NCBI RefSeq assembly: GCF_014522325.1
Contig: NZ_CP041983.1
Coordinates: forward strand, 1,054,001-1,118,000
From: Lactobacillus sp. PV012
GTDB taxonomy: Bacteria > Bacillota > Bacilli > Lactobacillales > Lactobacillaceae
Reading direction: 5' to 3'
Length of the DNA stretch: 64,000 nucleotides
Made by a program: the position numbers and the translations under genes. How positions within the stretch are numbered: the stretch's first letter is position 1; each line of letters begins with the position of its first letter. Below are positions 9,316 through 18,142 of the stretch, piece by piece. A model generated the notes under the pieces. The model searched no databases. It was not told the DNA's origin and saw only the letters and a list, made by a program, of their open reading frames with translations.

Positions 9316-10434
9316 CTATTTTTTCTTAACCTTCTCGCTCTTTACAGTATCTTTTATCTTAATTACTCGATCCATATGTAACAAGTCTGGATTCTTGCGG
9401 TAGCGAGTAGTTGCTGATTCAAATAAAAGATAAATTTCACCATCTTTTCCAATAATTTGTTCAAGATATGGTGGCAAGTTAATTGTTTTATCGGCCTCAG
9501 CAAGGTTTAACTTAAAGTTAGGCTTATTTAATTTGTTTTTGAAAATTAATAATTGGGAATTATAGTTACCATATGAAGATGATAATAAAATATTATTTTT
9601 ATCAAAACTAATTCCCTGAATTTGCGGATAAGTAGACCAATTTTCTTCAGGAACAGCAAGATTGTTATCTTTCTTATCTTTTTTCAAAAGTCCCTTCTTA
9701 TCAAGATGATAAGCAAAAAGCTGTCCTCCATGAATTTTATCAAAATACCCCACATATAGCTTACCCTTATGATAAGTCAAATAAGATGTCCGCTTAGGGT
9801 TAGCTAAATTAGTACCATGATGGAACTTAATTGGCTTTTTCTGTTGCTGGAGATTGTAACTTTCGATTTCATTTAAAGTTACTGATTGAATCTGTGCGCG
9901 CTTATGCCGATTAATCGTTGCTATCCATAAGCGATCGTGATCATCATCATAAGTAATTCCTCCAACATGGTCAAGATTATTTAAAGCAATCGTTTTGATA
10001 AAACGACCGGTCTTAAAGTTTAAAACCCATAAAACTGAATCATACTTTTTACTTTTACTATAAGCGGAAATAATCAAGTATTTGTGATGAATAATTGCTA
10101 GTCCTTGGGGATCCATGTCATAAGCAATTCCCACTTTCCCTTTATCAGGAGCTTTATGCTTAATAGCAGCGGATTTAATTAGACCTGGAATAACATAAAA
10201 AGTTGGCTTTTGAGCAAAATCCAAGTTTTTATAAACGTCTGGATACTGCTTTTGTAATAAGGATTTAAATTTCTTCGTAGAATATGAAGCGGGACGTGTA
10301 CTCGTATTATCTACTACTGCCGGTTCCGGAGATACATTCTTGGAATTATTAAACTTCCAAACACCAAAAACTACCCCACAAAAAATTAAAACTATGACTA
10401 TAATTAACTGCCAAGATACTTTATTTCTTTGCAA
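9316..10434 (-). CDS. Membrane-anchored extracellular protein of unknown function, possible beta-propeller
   Basis: I do not recognise a named family. The 372-residue protein has a short basic N-terminus and one hydrophobic helix (about residues 9-25), so it is probably exported and membrane-anchored. The rest shows repeated short beta-type stretches with aromatic and Asp/Gly turns (for example YDDDHDRLWIATI and KGKLYVGYFD), which suggests a propeller-like fold. It ends in a Lys-rich tail. The start is a TTG at 10432-10434 behind AGGAGTAGGAAA; no ATG is better placed. It is a single gene between the thiI terminator and its own terminator. Confidence 0.65.
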   Translation of the reverse strand: MQRNKVSWQLIIVIVLIFCGVVFGVWKFNNSKNVSPEPAVVDNTSTRPASYSTKKFKSLLQKQYPDVYKNLDFAQKPTFYVIPGLIKSAAIKHKAPDKGKVGIAYDMDPQGLAIIHHKYLIISAYSKSKKYDSVLWVLNFKTGRFIKTIALNNLDHVGGITYDDDHDRLWIATINRHKRAQIQSVTLNEIESYNLQQQKKPIKFHHGTNLANPKRTSYLTYHKGKLYVGYFDKIHGGQLFAYHLDKKGLLKKDKKDNNLAVPEENWSTYPQIQGISFDKNNILLSSSYGNYNSQLLIFKNKLNKPNFKLNLAEADKTINLPPYLEQIIGKDGEIYLLFESATTRYRKNPDLLHMDRVIKIKDTVKSEKVKKK

Positions 10435-10460
10435 ATTTCCTACTCCTATATCTTTCTTAA

Positions 10461-10496
10461 CTAAAAATACTACCCTGAATATTCGGGTAGTATTTT
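10461..10496 (-). terminator. Intrinsic terminator after thiI
   Basis: A 12-bp stem (10464-10475 with 10485-10496) is followed on the minus strand by TTTTTAG, 5 bases after the thiI stop codon. Confidence 0.85.
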
Positions 10497-10500
10497 ATCA

Positions 10501-11718
10501 TCAAAGTAAATTCATATCAATTTGTGCTTGATCATCTAAAAAAGTCTCATTTGGACGAATAGTAGTTACTTCGATCCCATCAAGCGCACGTTGAATTAAC
10601 CCTTCAACATCCAAACGATCTTCAAATTTACGTGCGTCCTTTAATTTTGGCTTAGTTTTAGGACGAGGTGGAGCAAAAATTGTACAGCAGTCCTCAAATG
10701 GCTTGATAGACAAATCAAAAGTTCCAATTTCTTCAGCTAAACGAATAATTTCGGTTTTGTCCATAGTAGCTACTGGTCGCAAAACAGGAGTAGTGGTCAC
10801 ATCATTAATTGCTACCATCGACTCTAAAGTTTGAGACGCAACTTGACCAACCGATTCCCCATTAAAAATTGCAAGACCACCACGCATTTCACGAATTCGA
10901 TCCGCAAGTTGAAGCATAAATCTTCTTTGAACAGTCATTAAGTAACCTTCAGGTAACTTTTCCTTAATTTGCTCTTGAATTTCTGCAAATGGCACTGCGA
11001 TAAAGTTAATTTTCCCACTATAATTTGCTAAAATTCCAGCTAATTCTTTTGCTTTAGCTAAGGCCTTATCTGTTGTATATGGTGGACTAAAGAAGTGTAC
11101 CATTTCAATATCAACACCACGTTTTAAAGCTAAGTATGAGGCAACTGGGGAGTCAATTCCACCTGAAAGCATCATCACTGCTTTACCAGCAGTACCAACT
11201 GGCATCCCTCCAGCACCTTTAATCAACTGATTAGAAATATAGACTCCATCTTGGCGTACTTCAATTCTTAAAACCATATCTGGTTTTTTCATCTGAACTT
11301 TTAAGTTATCCATATTATCAAATAAATGGTCACCAATCATTTTATTCAATTGATTAGTATCATATTCAAATTCATGGTCACTTCGACGGGTATTAACTTT
11401 AAAAGTCATCCCATCTTCAAAAGTTGCTTGCATTAATTCTAGAGCTGTTTTCTTAATAGCTTCGATATTTTTTTCAACTTTAATAGTTGGTGAGTAAGTT
11501 TGAATACCAAAAACTTTCTTCAAACGTTGATCAATTTCTTCAAATGGTGCTCCATTTAATACAATATGTAATCGATCATGCTTAGGATGAATTTCAATTT
11601 CTGGAAAATCTTTTAACACTCTGGTGATATTTCCTGCTAAACGACCAATAAAGTCCTTACGATTCTTTCCTTTAGTAGAAAGTTCACCATAACGAACCAT
11701 AACTTCCGTATATTGCAT
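10501..11718 (-). CDS. thiI: ThiI, tRNA 4-thiouridine synthase / sulfurtransferase
   Basis: ThiI adenylates U8 of tRNA and transfers sulfur to make 4-thiouridine; in some bacteria it also serves thiazole synthesis. The 405-residue protein has an N-terminal ferredoxin-like region plus THUMP domain (about 60-165) and a PP-loop [12 protein letters not shown] (SGGIDS at 185-190). It lacks the C-terminal rhodanese domain of E. coli ThiI, which is usual in Firmicutes, where a dedicated cysteine desulfurase passes sulfur directly. That partner is immediately upstream, 15 bases away. ATG start. Confidence 0.96.
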   Translation of the reverse strand: MQYTEVMVRYGELSTKGKNRKDFIGRLAGNITRVLKDFPEIEIHPKHDRLHIVLNGAPFEEIDQRLKKVFGIQTYSPTIKVEKNIEAIKKTALELMQATFEDGMTFKVNTRRSDHEFEYDTNQLNKMIGDHLFDNMDNLKVQMKKPDMVLRIEVRQDGVYISNQLIKGAGGMPVGTAGKAVMMLSGGIDSPVASYLALKRGVDIEMVHFFSPPYTTDKALAKAKELAGILANYSGKINFIAVPFAEIQEQIKEKLPEGYLMTVQRRFMLQLADRIREMRGGLAIFNGESVGQVASQTLESMVAINDVTTTPVLRPVATMDKTEIIRLAEEIGTFDLSIKPFEDCCTIFAPPRPKTKPKLKDARKFEDRLDVEGLIQRALDGIEVTTIRPNETFLDDQAQIDMNLL

Positions 11719-11733
11719 CTATCTGCTGCCTCC

Positions 11734-12888
11734 TTACTTCAAATGATTAATTTCAGCAAAATGCTTATAAACTTTATCAAACTCCGCAATAAATCTATCT
11801 GCTTGCTCAATAGTATTACTTGGATCAAAACTTAAACGAATCGCCCCAGTAGCAATATCATCACGAACCTTCATTGAATTTAAAGTTCCACTTTCAACCT
11901 CACTTCTAGATGAACATGCACTAGTAGTCGAAGTAAAAATATCTTTTGCTTCTAAAGTATGGACTAAAGTTTCCCCTCGAATACCTTCTAAACCAAAACA
12001 AAGAATACTTGGAACAAAGTTTTCGCTAACAGGTGAAAAAATCTGAATTCCTGGCTTGTCCTTTAGATAATCAACAATTCTATTTTTCACACTAGCTTCA
12101 CGCTGAGCATTTTTTTCTTCATTTTCTAAATACAACCGCATTGCTTTTGCTGTTGCAGCAATTCCTGCCAAATTTTCAGTACTTGAACGTAGGCCTTTTT
12201 CTTGACCACCCCCATCAATTAGTGGGTCAACCATCTTACCGGTCTTTTTGTACATAATTCCTGTACCTCTTGGTGCATGAAACTTATGAGCAGATAAACT
12301 CATTAAGTCCACTCTGGGTGTAAAAACCTTATCCCAGATATTTTTACCAAGTGCTTGGACATTATCAACATGAAAAGTTACATTCGGATACTCTTCCAGA
12401 ATTTCACTTACTTCTTGAATTGGTTGAATTGAGCCAATTTCATTATTTACTCCCATAATCGAAACTAAAATGGTTTCACGATCTAAAGCATTTTTTAAAT
12501 CTTCAGGATTAATAAAACCATTCTTATCAACTGGAAGCATTGTAACACGAAAACCTTGTTTTTCTAAAGCTTTCACCGTATTCGTCACAGCTGCATGTTC
12601 AATGCTCGTCGTAATGATATGATTACCGAATTCTCGCTTTGCTTGCGCTGTCCCTTTAATTGCCCAGTTATCTGATTCACTCCCACTTGAAGTAAAAAAG
12701 ATTTCATAAGGTTTTACTCCTAAAAGATTAGCAATTTGCTTTCGTGAGGCCTCTAATAACTGATGGGAACGATCCCCTAACTTATGTAAACTTGAAGGAT
12801 TTCCCCAAATTTCTTTAGTTACCTTATTAAAAGTGTCTAGTGCTTCAGGATAAACTTGTGTTGTTGCACTATTATCAAAATAGATCAT
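11734..12888 (-). CDS. Cysteine desulfurase (NifS/IscS family), sulfur donor for ThiI
   Basis: PLP enzyme releasing sulfur from cysteine as a protein persulfide. In 384-residue numbering the PLP lysine is Lys202 in SAHKFHAPRGTG, and the catalytic cysteine is Cys325 in TSACSSRSE. FDNSATT at the N-terminus is the classic start of the family. I chose ATG 12886-12888 because GAAGGAGA lies just upstream; a longer frame beginning at 12933 would start inside a hairpin and lacks a ribosome site. Direct pairing with thiI matches the Bacillus NifZ-ThiI arrangement, so it probably serves tRNA thiolation rather than Fe-S assembly. Confidence 0.93.
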   Translation of the reverse strand: MIYFDNSATTQVYPEALDTFNKVTKEIWGNPSSLHKLGDRSHQLLEASRKQIANLLGVKPYEIFFTSSGSESDNWAIKGTAQAKREFGNHIITTSIEHAAVTNTVKALEKQGFRVTMLPVDKNGFINPEDLKNALDRETILVSIMGVNNEIGSIQPIQEVSEILEEYPNVTFHVDNVQALGKNIWDKVFTPRVDLMSLSAHKFHAPRGTGIMYKKTGKMVDPLIDGGGQEKGLRSSTENLAGIAATAKAMRLYLENEEKNAQREASVKNRIVDYLKDKPGIQIFSPVSENFVPSILCFGLEGIRGETLVHTLEAKDIFTSTTSACSSRSEVESGTLNSMKVRDDIATGAIRLSFDPSNTIEQADRFIAEFDKVYKHFAEINHLK

Positions 12889-12904
12889 AAATCTGTTCTC
12901 CTTC

Positions 12905-12930
12905 AAAAAACGACCATGAGAATGGTCGTT
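12905..12930 (-). terminator. Hairpin with T-run between ezrA and the cysteine desulfurase gene
   Basis: A 9-bp perfect stem (12909-12917 with 12922-12930), GAGA loop, then six T on the minus strand, ending 17 bases before the desulfurase start. It may end ezrA transcripts or form the 5' hairpin of the desulfurase mRNA. Confidence 0.7.
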
Positions 12931-12940
12931 CACTTACTAT

Positions 12941-12970
12941 TGTATAGTAGATAATAACTTATTTTAACAA
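12941..12970 (-). promoter_or_regulatory. Promoter candidate for desulfurase-thiI
   Basis: On the minus strand TTGTTA (12965-12970) and TATACA (12941-12946) are 18 bases apart, just after the ezrA stop. The expected transcription start (about 12934) lies a few bases before the hairpin at 12905-12930. Confidence 0.5.
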
Positions 12971-12979
12971 AAACTGCAA

Positions 12980-14719
12980 TTATTCTTCGTCAAAATCTTC
13001 GTTATTTTTATTTTCTTCTTGATCAGCATAATATTCATTTTCAATTCGTTCAAAAGCGCCTGGCTCTACTTTTTCTAAAGCTGTTCCAATGACATCAAGT
13101 GCTTCTTGGTATTCATATTTATTTTGGTAAAGATCAAAAGTTTCTTTACGCGCCTTTTTAATTTCTGGATTATTTAGATACTTATTAGAATATTGCATCA
13201 TCAATTCCACCATATCAGCTGCTGAAGAAATTGTCTCTGCCTCTTTTTTCAAACGATCAATATCTTCCTGAATTTGAATAAGTTGTTCAGAAATATGTTC
13301 CATATTGATGCGAACTTTTTGGAGCTCTTCACTTGTCTTTTTAATTTCATTAATTACTAAAGTATATAACTGAACGAAACTTTCAGGCTTTCCTGGCAAT
13401 TGACGACGTTCAAGACGACGATAAACTACTGAAACCTCTTGCTTAAATTTTTCAATTGAATCATTAGCAATTTGCTCGGCCCCATAGAGTCCATCCACAT
13501 CTTGAGAAATTTCGTTTTCTCTTTTTTCAATTTGTTTCAGCTTTTTCAAAAGCGTCAGCCATTTATTCTCAATTTCTGAATAAACTCCTTCTCCATCCGC
13601 TAGCTTTTGGGTATCTGTTCCAAAATCAACATTCAAGTGATTTACTTCACTTTCCAAAGTTTTCGCTTCTTGTAATTCACCGTGAGTTAATTCATAACTT
13701 TCATCAATATGTTCTAATTTCTTAACTAACTTAGCTGATGCATTAGCTCCATGAGCAAGAAGATCCACAATCTTATCTTGGTTCTTTTCAATAAATGGCT
13801 TAGCCTTAAATTCCTTTGTCAAAATATTATAGAGATTATCAATTTGACTAGCTATCATTTCATTATTTTTTTCAACAGCATCAATATCAAGATTTCCCAA
13901 AACATCTAAATTATGGTCAATTTGGTTATAAAGATTCTTTACTTCTTCAGGAACGGAAACCTCCTTAATCATAAATTTATCTTTGCGCATTTGTTTATAA
14001 GTGGTACTAATCTCATTTAATTGCTCTGGGAAAGTTGTCTTTAAATCTTTATCAAATTGCTTAACTTTTGGTAATTCCTTTTGTAAAACACCTAGTTTTT
14101 CAGCAATCTTACTTAAAACTTGCTTAGCTTCTACGTGATCTCCTTGAGCAGAAAGATTTTTAACTGCATCAAAATCTTTCCCTATACTTGATAACTCATC
14201 TTCAATTTTATCTAAAGCTACTTCATAATTATAAGACTGAGCTAACACTTCTTTTCTCAAAGCTTGATAGTCTTTCAGTAAAGCAGCATTTTGTTTTTGG
14301 TTATCACGATTTGACTCTAAAAGCTCACCAAAAGCCTTCTCGCTTCCCTTTAAGTCTTCCTGAGCAGTTTGCACTAACTCTTGTGATTTACGAATTAATT
14401 TATTTGCTTTAAATAAGCTATATTTTCCATTTTCGATTTTAGCTTCTTTTAAAAGCTTATCTAAGGAAGCTCGGTCAATATTTTCAACACGATTATATTT
14501 TTTCTTCCACTTATTAAAAGTTTCTAAACTCTTCCCTGCTAACTCCATCTTTTCAAGACGCTTAATTTCCTCATCAATTGTAGGATTGGTTAAACTTGCG
14601 CGCATTCTTTGGAGCTGCTCAATTTTTTTGAGATTTGTTTTATTGATCCCAATCACACTCACGGCCGCAATAACTAAAATAATAAGTAATAAAATAATGA
14701 TTATTGTTCCTGTTGCCAT
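12980..14719 (-). CDS. ezrA: EzrA, septation ring formation regulator
   Basis: EzrA is a membrane-anchored, spectrin-like coiled-coil protein that modulates FtsZ ring assembly in Firmicutes. The 579-residue protein has one N-terminal membrane helix (about residues 4-23), and nearly all the rest is predicted coiled coil with regular Leu/Glu/Lys heptads. It ends in an acidic tail. Length and layout match the family (about 560-570). ATG start with a GGAGGGA site. The gene order ezrA - cysteine desulfurase - thiI is conserved in Bacillales and Lactobacillales. Confidence 0.92.
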   Translation of the reverse strand: MATGTIIIILLLIILVIAAVSVIGINKTNLKKIEQLQRMRASLTNPTIDEEIKRLEKMELAGKSLETFNKWKKKYNRVENIDRASLDKLLKEAKIENGKYSLFKANKLIRKSQELVQTAQEDLKGSEKAFGELLESNRDNQKQNAALLKDYQALRKEVLAQSYNYEVALDKIEDELSSIGKDFDAVKNLSAQGDHVEAKQVLSKIAEKLGVLQKELPKVKQFDKDLKTTFPEQLNEISTTYKQMRKDKFMIKEVSVPEEVKNLYNQIDHNLDVLGNLDIDAVEKNNEMIASQIDNLYNILTKEFKAKPFIEKNQDKIVDLLAHGANASAKLVKKLEHIDESYELTHGELQEAKTLESEVNHLNVDFGTDTQKLADGEGVYSEIENKWLTLLKKLKQIEKRENEISQDVDGLYGAEQIANDSIEKFKQEVSVVYRRLERRQLPGKPESFVQLYTLVINEIKKTSEELQKVRINMEHISEQLIQIQEDIDRLKKEAETISSAADMVELMMQYSNKYLNNPEIKKARKETFDLYQNKYEYQEALDVIGTALEKVEPGAFERIENEYYADQEENKNNEDFDEE

Positions 14720-14808
14720 AAAATCCCTCCAAAAACTATTACTATTTATTATAGCAAAAATAAGTAACTTCCACAGGCTATAGTTAAGAAGATTTTTACT
14801 AATTAAAC

Positions 14809-14837
14809 TTGCTTTTCCGCTTTTTAGTAGTTATAAT
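14809..14837 (+). promoter_or_regulatory. Promoter of rpsD
   Basis: TTGCTT at 14809-14814 and a perfect TATAAT at 14832-14837, spacer 17. The expected start is near 14844, which gives a leader of about 175 bases before rpsD. Confidence 0.8.
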
Positions 14838-14843
14838 GGAATC

Positions 14844-15010
14844 CGTGTAAAATATTTGCAGCAATAAGTGACAAGAACGTCAACATCTTAAGACGAGTTT
14901 AGTGAACGAGTAACCCGCGCTGCACTGGGCGAAATATGCAACTTAAGATGCACGAATGTTGAACTTATTCCTTATATTTTACTCCAGAAATTATTAACTA
15001 TTTTATGGAG
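14844..15010 (+). promoter_or_regulatory. Structured rpsD 5' leader (probable S4 autoregulatory RNA)
   Basis: The leader can be closed by a 9-bp outer stem (14847-14855 with 14974-14982), a second stem (14863-14869 with 14963-14969) and a 9-bp inner stem (14884-14892 with 14942-14950). A competing pairing uses 14881-14886 with 14956-14961. In Firmicutes ribosomal protein S4 represses its own gene by binding a structured leader at this position. Structure is seen directly; the S4 link is inferred from position and known biology. Confidence 0.75.
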
Positions 15011-15018
15011 GATATTTT

Positions 15019-15630
15019 ATGTCAAGATATACTGGCCCAAGCTGGAAGCGTTCAAGACGTTTAGGTATTTCACTTTCAGGAACTGGTAAAGAATTAAGTC
15101 GTCGTAACTATGTACCTGGTGACCACGGTCCTAATAACCGTGCTAAGGTTTCTGAATACGGCTTACAATTAAAAGAAAAGCAAAAGTTACGTTGGATGTA
15201 CGGTTTAAATGAACGTCAATTCCAAAACTTATTCATTCGCGCAGGTAAGATTCGTGAAGGTAAGCACGGTGTTAACTTCATGGCCTTACTTGAAAGTCGT
15301 TTAGACAACATCGTTTACCGTCTTGGTTTAGCAACTACTAGAGAACAAGCTCGTCAACTTGTAAACCACGGACACATTTTAGTTAACGGTAAGCGTGTTG
15401 ATATTCCATCTTACGAAGTTAAACCAGGTGACGAAATTACTTTAAGAGAAAAATCAAAGAACTTACAACAAGTTAAGGATGCTCTTGAAGCAACTGTTTC
15501 TCGTCCATCATTTGTTTCATTTGATGAATCTAAGATGACTGGTACTTTAGTACGTCTTCCAGAACGTGATGAAATGGAACCAGAAATCAACGAATCACTT
15601 GTTGTTGAATGGTACAACAAGAAGCTTTAA
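15019..15630 (+). CDS. rpsD: Ribosomal protein S4
   Basis: Primary 16S rRNA-binding protein of the small subunit, needed early in 30S assembly, and translational autoregulator. The 203-residue protein starts [16 protein letters not shown] and has an S4 RNA-binding domain (about 92-155) with [28 protein letters not shown]. The Gram-positive N-terminal form without the zinc cysteines is present. ATG start with a TGGAGG site. It is monocistronic: a terminator follows 16 bases after the stop. High use of preferred codons fits a highly expressed gene. Confidence 0.98.
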   Translation: MSRYTGPSWKRSRRLGISLSGTGKELSRRNYVPGDHGPNNRAKVSEYGLQLKEKQKLRWMYGLNERQFQNLFIRAGKIREGKHGVNFMALLESRLDNIVYRLGLATTREQARQLVNHGHILVNGKRVDIPSYEVKPGDEITLREKSKNLQQVKDALEATVSRPSFVSFDESKMTGTLVRLPERDEMEPEINESLVVEWYNKKL

Positions 15631-15646
15631 TTTTATTATTGCTTCA

Positions 15647-15680
15647 AAAGCTCTTCCCTCACCTGGGAAGAGCTTTTTTA
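15647..15680 (+). terminator. Intrinsic terminator of rpsD
   Basis: A 12-bp perfect stem (15647-15658 with 15665-15676), loop TCACCT, then T-rich sequence. Confidence 0.92.
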
Positions 15681-15739
15681 TTGTTAATTCATTAATTCTT
15701 GCTACACTATACATAGAAATTAGAATCGAGGTAATAATT

Positions 15740-16204
15740 ATGAGTGAAGATTTAAATCAACGTTTAGAGCAATCCTCTCACGGCAGTCTTCAAACTAAAC
15801 CGGATGAACGTCGCCGTTTTTTAGGCTCATTAAGAGAGAGAACTTTTTTAAGAATGACGGTATCACAAGTTCAAGATCCTAAATGGCAAAAGATTTTTAT
15901 TGAACACTTTGATGAATTTAAGTCATATTCAATTTTAATTAACGGAAAAATGCCTCAAAATGGTTTCATTGGACAAGTAATGGCCCTTTGTTCTAAAAAT
16001 GATGTTAAGTTCACAATGATTAATGATAACACTGCTCAAGATGAGCCAGATGCTACTGGCCTACTTGTCGTTTCTCCAGTTGCCATTAATAGGATGCGTA
16101 TTGAAATTAACCAAGTCTTCGCTCCTTCAATCGGTGGTGAAGGTTTAGAGTCTCCTAAGCCTCACAAAAAAAGTTTATTAGAAAGACTATTTGGAAAAAA
16201 ATGA
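15740..16204 (+). CDS. YueI-like protein (DUF1694 family)
   Basis: A 154-residue soluble protein of the YueI/DUF1694 type, whose function is unknown. The central part (about 20-130) alternates helices and strands, with conserved-looking RRRFLGSLRERTFLRMTVSQV near 25-45. The C-terminus is Lys-rich. I chose ATG 15740 because GAGGT lies upstream; the frame is open further upstream through the rpsD terminator, which is not credible coding. Its stop overlaps the rarA start (ATGA), so the two genes are translationally coupled. Confidence 0.8.
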   Translation: MSEDLNQRLEQSSHGSLQTKPDERRRFLGSLRERTFLRMTVSQVQDPKWQKIFIEHFDEFKSYSILINGKMPQNGFIGQVMALCSKNDVKFTMINDNTAQDEPDATGLLVVSPVAINRMRIEINQVFAPSIGGEGLESPKPHKKSLLERLFGKK

Positions 16205-17514
16205 AACCTTTAGCTTATCGGATGCGCCCTACTAATATTGATGAAATTGTGGGTCAACATCATTTAGTTGGGCCTGGGAAGATTATTCGGCGAATGGTCG
16301 AAGCAAAACTTCTTTCTTCAATGATTCTTTATGGACCACCTGGCATTGGTAAAACCAGTATCGCTAGCGCAATTGCTGGATCTACTAAATATGCTTTTAG
16401 AACGCTTAATGCTGCTACTGATACTAAAAAAGATCTTCAAATTGTTGCTGAAGAAGCAAAAATGAGTGGAACAGTTGTTTTACTTTTAGACGAAATTCAC
16501 CGCCTCGACAAAACAAAACAGGATTTTTTACTTCCGTTATTAGAATCTGGGCAAGTTATCTTAATTGGTGCTACTACAGAGAATCCTTACATCTCTATTT
16601 CTCCGGCCATTAGATCAAGAACTCAGATCTTTGAACTACAACGCTTAGAGGAAGCGGATGTTTCTCGTGCAATTGATCGTGCCCTAAAAGATGAAAAAGA
16701 TGGGCTCGGTAAATATCATCCTCATTTAACAGCAAGCGCTCGGAAATTATTGATCAATACAGGAAACGGCGATCTTAGAGCCACTCTTAATGGCCTCGAA
16801 TTAGCCGTCACTTCTACCTATCAAGAAAATAGAGAGATAAATAATGATAAGAAACAATTAATAATTGATCAAGATGCAATAGCTAATTCTCTTCAGGTAA
16901 AAAGTCAAGATTATGATGCCAATGGAGACAGTCACTATAATCTTATTTCTGCTTTTCAAAAGTCAATTCGTGGTTCAGATACTGATGCAGCTATTTATTA
17001 TTTGGCCCAACTCTGTGAATCAGGAGATTTAATTTCAATTTGTCGCCGTCTTTTAGTTATTGCTTATGAAGATATTGGGCTAGCAAACATGCCAGCCTGT
17101 CAACGCACAGTGGCTAGTGTACAAGCCGCTCAAAGCGTCGGCTTGCCAGAAGCCCGTATTATTTTAGCAGATACCGTAATTGAACTTTGCTTATCTCCAA
17201 AAAGTAATAGTGGGATTCTTGCAATTGACCAAGCCTTAGAAGATATTCGAGCGAAAAAAATTTCACCTGTTCCTCCACATTTAAAAGATGCGCACTTTAA
17301 GGGGGCAAAAAAACTTGGTCACGGAGTTAACTATCTTTATCCTCACTCCTATCCCAATGACTGGGTAGCGCAGCAGTACCTTCCCACTAGTCTAAAAAAT
17401 ACCCAATACTTTAATCCAAAGGGAAATTCCAAGTTTGAAGAAGCTTTCAAGCGTCAATATAAACGATTGAAAAAGCTTCAAAAAGATGGGTTAAAATCAA
17501 AGCAAGATGATTGA
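16201..17514 (+). CDS. rarA: RarA (MgsA), replication-associated recombination AAA+ ATPase
   Basis: RarA is a clamp-loader-like AAA+ ATPase that acts at stalled replication forks. The 437-residue protein has Walker A GPPGIGKTS (45-53), Walker B LLLDEIHRLDK (about 96-106), sensor 1 GATTENP (about 123-129), and the C-terminal tetramerisation domain with AFQKSIRGSDTDAAIYYLA and YEDIGLAN. Length matches the family. The start codon overlaps the upstream stop. The gene end overlaps the -35 box of the 6S RNA promoter (17511-17516), so the two units are tightly packed. Confidence 0.96.
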   Translation: MKPLAYRMRPTNIDEIVGQHHLVGPGKIIRRMVEAKLLSSMILYGPPGIGKTSIASAIAGSTKYAFRTLNAATDTKKDLQIVAEEAKMSGTVVLLLDEIHRLDKTKQDFLLPLLESGQVILIGATTENPYISISPAIRSRTQIFELQRLEEADVSRAIDRALKDEKDGLGKYHPHLTASARKLLINTGNGDLRATLNGLELAVTSTYQENREINNDKKQLIIDQDAIANSLQVKSQDYDANGDSHYNLISAFQKSIRGSDTDAAIYYLAQLCESGDLISICRRLLVIAYEDIGLANMPACQRTVASVQAAQSVGLPEARIILADTVIELCLSPKSNSGILAIDQALEDIRAKKISPVPPHLKDAHFKGAKKLGHGVNYLYPHSYPNDWVAQQYLPTSLKNTQYFNPKGNSKFEEAFKRQYKRLKKLQKDGLKSKQDD

Positions 17515-17538
17515 CATCTCTTTATTATCTGCTAGAAT
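17511..17538 (+). promoter_or_regulatory. Promoter of 6S-like RNA
   Basis: Perfect -35 TTGACA (17511-17516) and TAGAAT (17533-17538), spacer 16. The -35 overlaps the last codon and stop of rarA. The predicted start is near 17546. Confidence 0.85.
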
Positions 17539-17545
17539 ATTTATT

Positions 17546-17731
17546 GTCTGAGTTGATCGCGCATAATAATAATTAAGTTGACCGGTCAAATTTTAGACGT
17601 GGGAGTCTGTGAATAACATCCGAATCAGAATGCTAGCTTTGTCCTAGAATCTATATTCGCTGCGACACAGATTCAATTTAATGAACTATGCGGGTTCAAC
17701 AAGCGTCATTATATGTTCCATCAACTCAGAT
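17546..17731 (+). ncRNA. ssrS: 6S RNA / Lacto-usp-type RNA
   Basis: About 185 bases, closed by an 11-bp perfect terminal stem (17547-17557 with 17720-17730) starting at the predicted transcription start. The interior forms a long imperfect rod, the outline of 6S RNA, which binds housekeeping RNA polymerase and mimics an open promoter. The location upstream of a small membrane gene and a usp gene is the published context of the Lacto-usp motif, which has been proposed to be lactobacillar 6S RNA. Strong promoter, followed by an intrinsic terminator. The full-length closing stem supports the 6S reading. Confidence 0.8.
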
Positions 17732-17745
17732 TATTAAGAACTTTC

Positions 17746-17769
17746 AAAGCGGCTCCCAAGCCGCTTTTT
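17746..17769 (+). terminator. Terminator of the 6S-like RNA
   Basis: A 9-bp stem (17746-17754 with 17759-17767), loop CCCA, then TTTT. Transcripts reaching the two genes downstream must read through it or start after it. Confidence 0.85.
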
Positions 17770-17808
17770 CCATATCACCAACTTTTTTAATAAGCGAGGA
17801 CTTTCATT

Positions 17809-18093
17809 GTGGCAATTAAATTTTTAATGATTATCTTTGTCATCTTTCTATTTTTAACAGCTTGGTACTTTTTCTTTGCACTTAACCAAGAAAAATTTTT
17901 AATTTTTAATATTAGTCAAAATGACAAAATTAAACCCTTAATCAAATTAACAGCAATTTTATTGATTATTATGGGCTTTGTGGGTATCATCATTACTTTC
18001 ACCCTCCCAAAAATGTATAATTTTATTACGCTTGGGGTTAGTGCCTTAATTATGACCTACTTTTCTTTTCGCTTTACAAGTCTAAACTCTTAA
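17809..18093 (+). CDS. Small membrane protein of unknown function, DUF3899-like
   Basis: A 94-residue protein with three predicted membrane helices (about residues 4-24, 45-66 and 70-90) and a short polar loop containing NISQNDKIKP. It resembles the DUF3899 type of small membrane proteins, with no known function. GTG start at 17809 behind a GAGGA site. It lies between the 6S-like RNA and usp, 49 bases before the usp start, an arrangement described for lactic acid bacteria. Co-transcription with usp is likely but not proven; a TAAAAT box before usp could also start transcription. Confidence 0.7.
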   Translation: MAIKFLMIIFVIFLFLTAWYFFFALNQEKFLIFNISQNDKIKPLIKLTAILLIIMGFVGIIITFTLPKMYNFITLGVSALIMTYFSFRFTSLNS

Positions 18094-18142
18094 TCAAAAT
18101 TGGATATTTTTGGTAAAATATAGTAGAAAGGTGGTAATCATT

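Noticed and set aside
12889-12933. An N-terminal extension of the cysteine desulfurase
   Set aside because: The extra codons run through a terminator-like hairpin and have no ribosome site; the family N-terminus MIYFDNSATT fits the later ATG.
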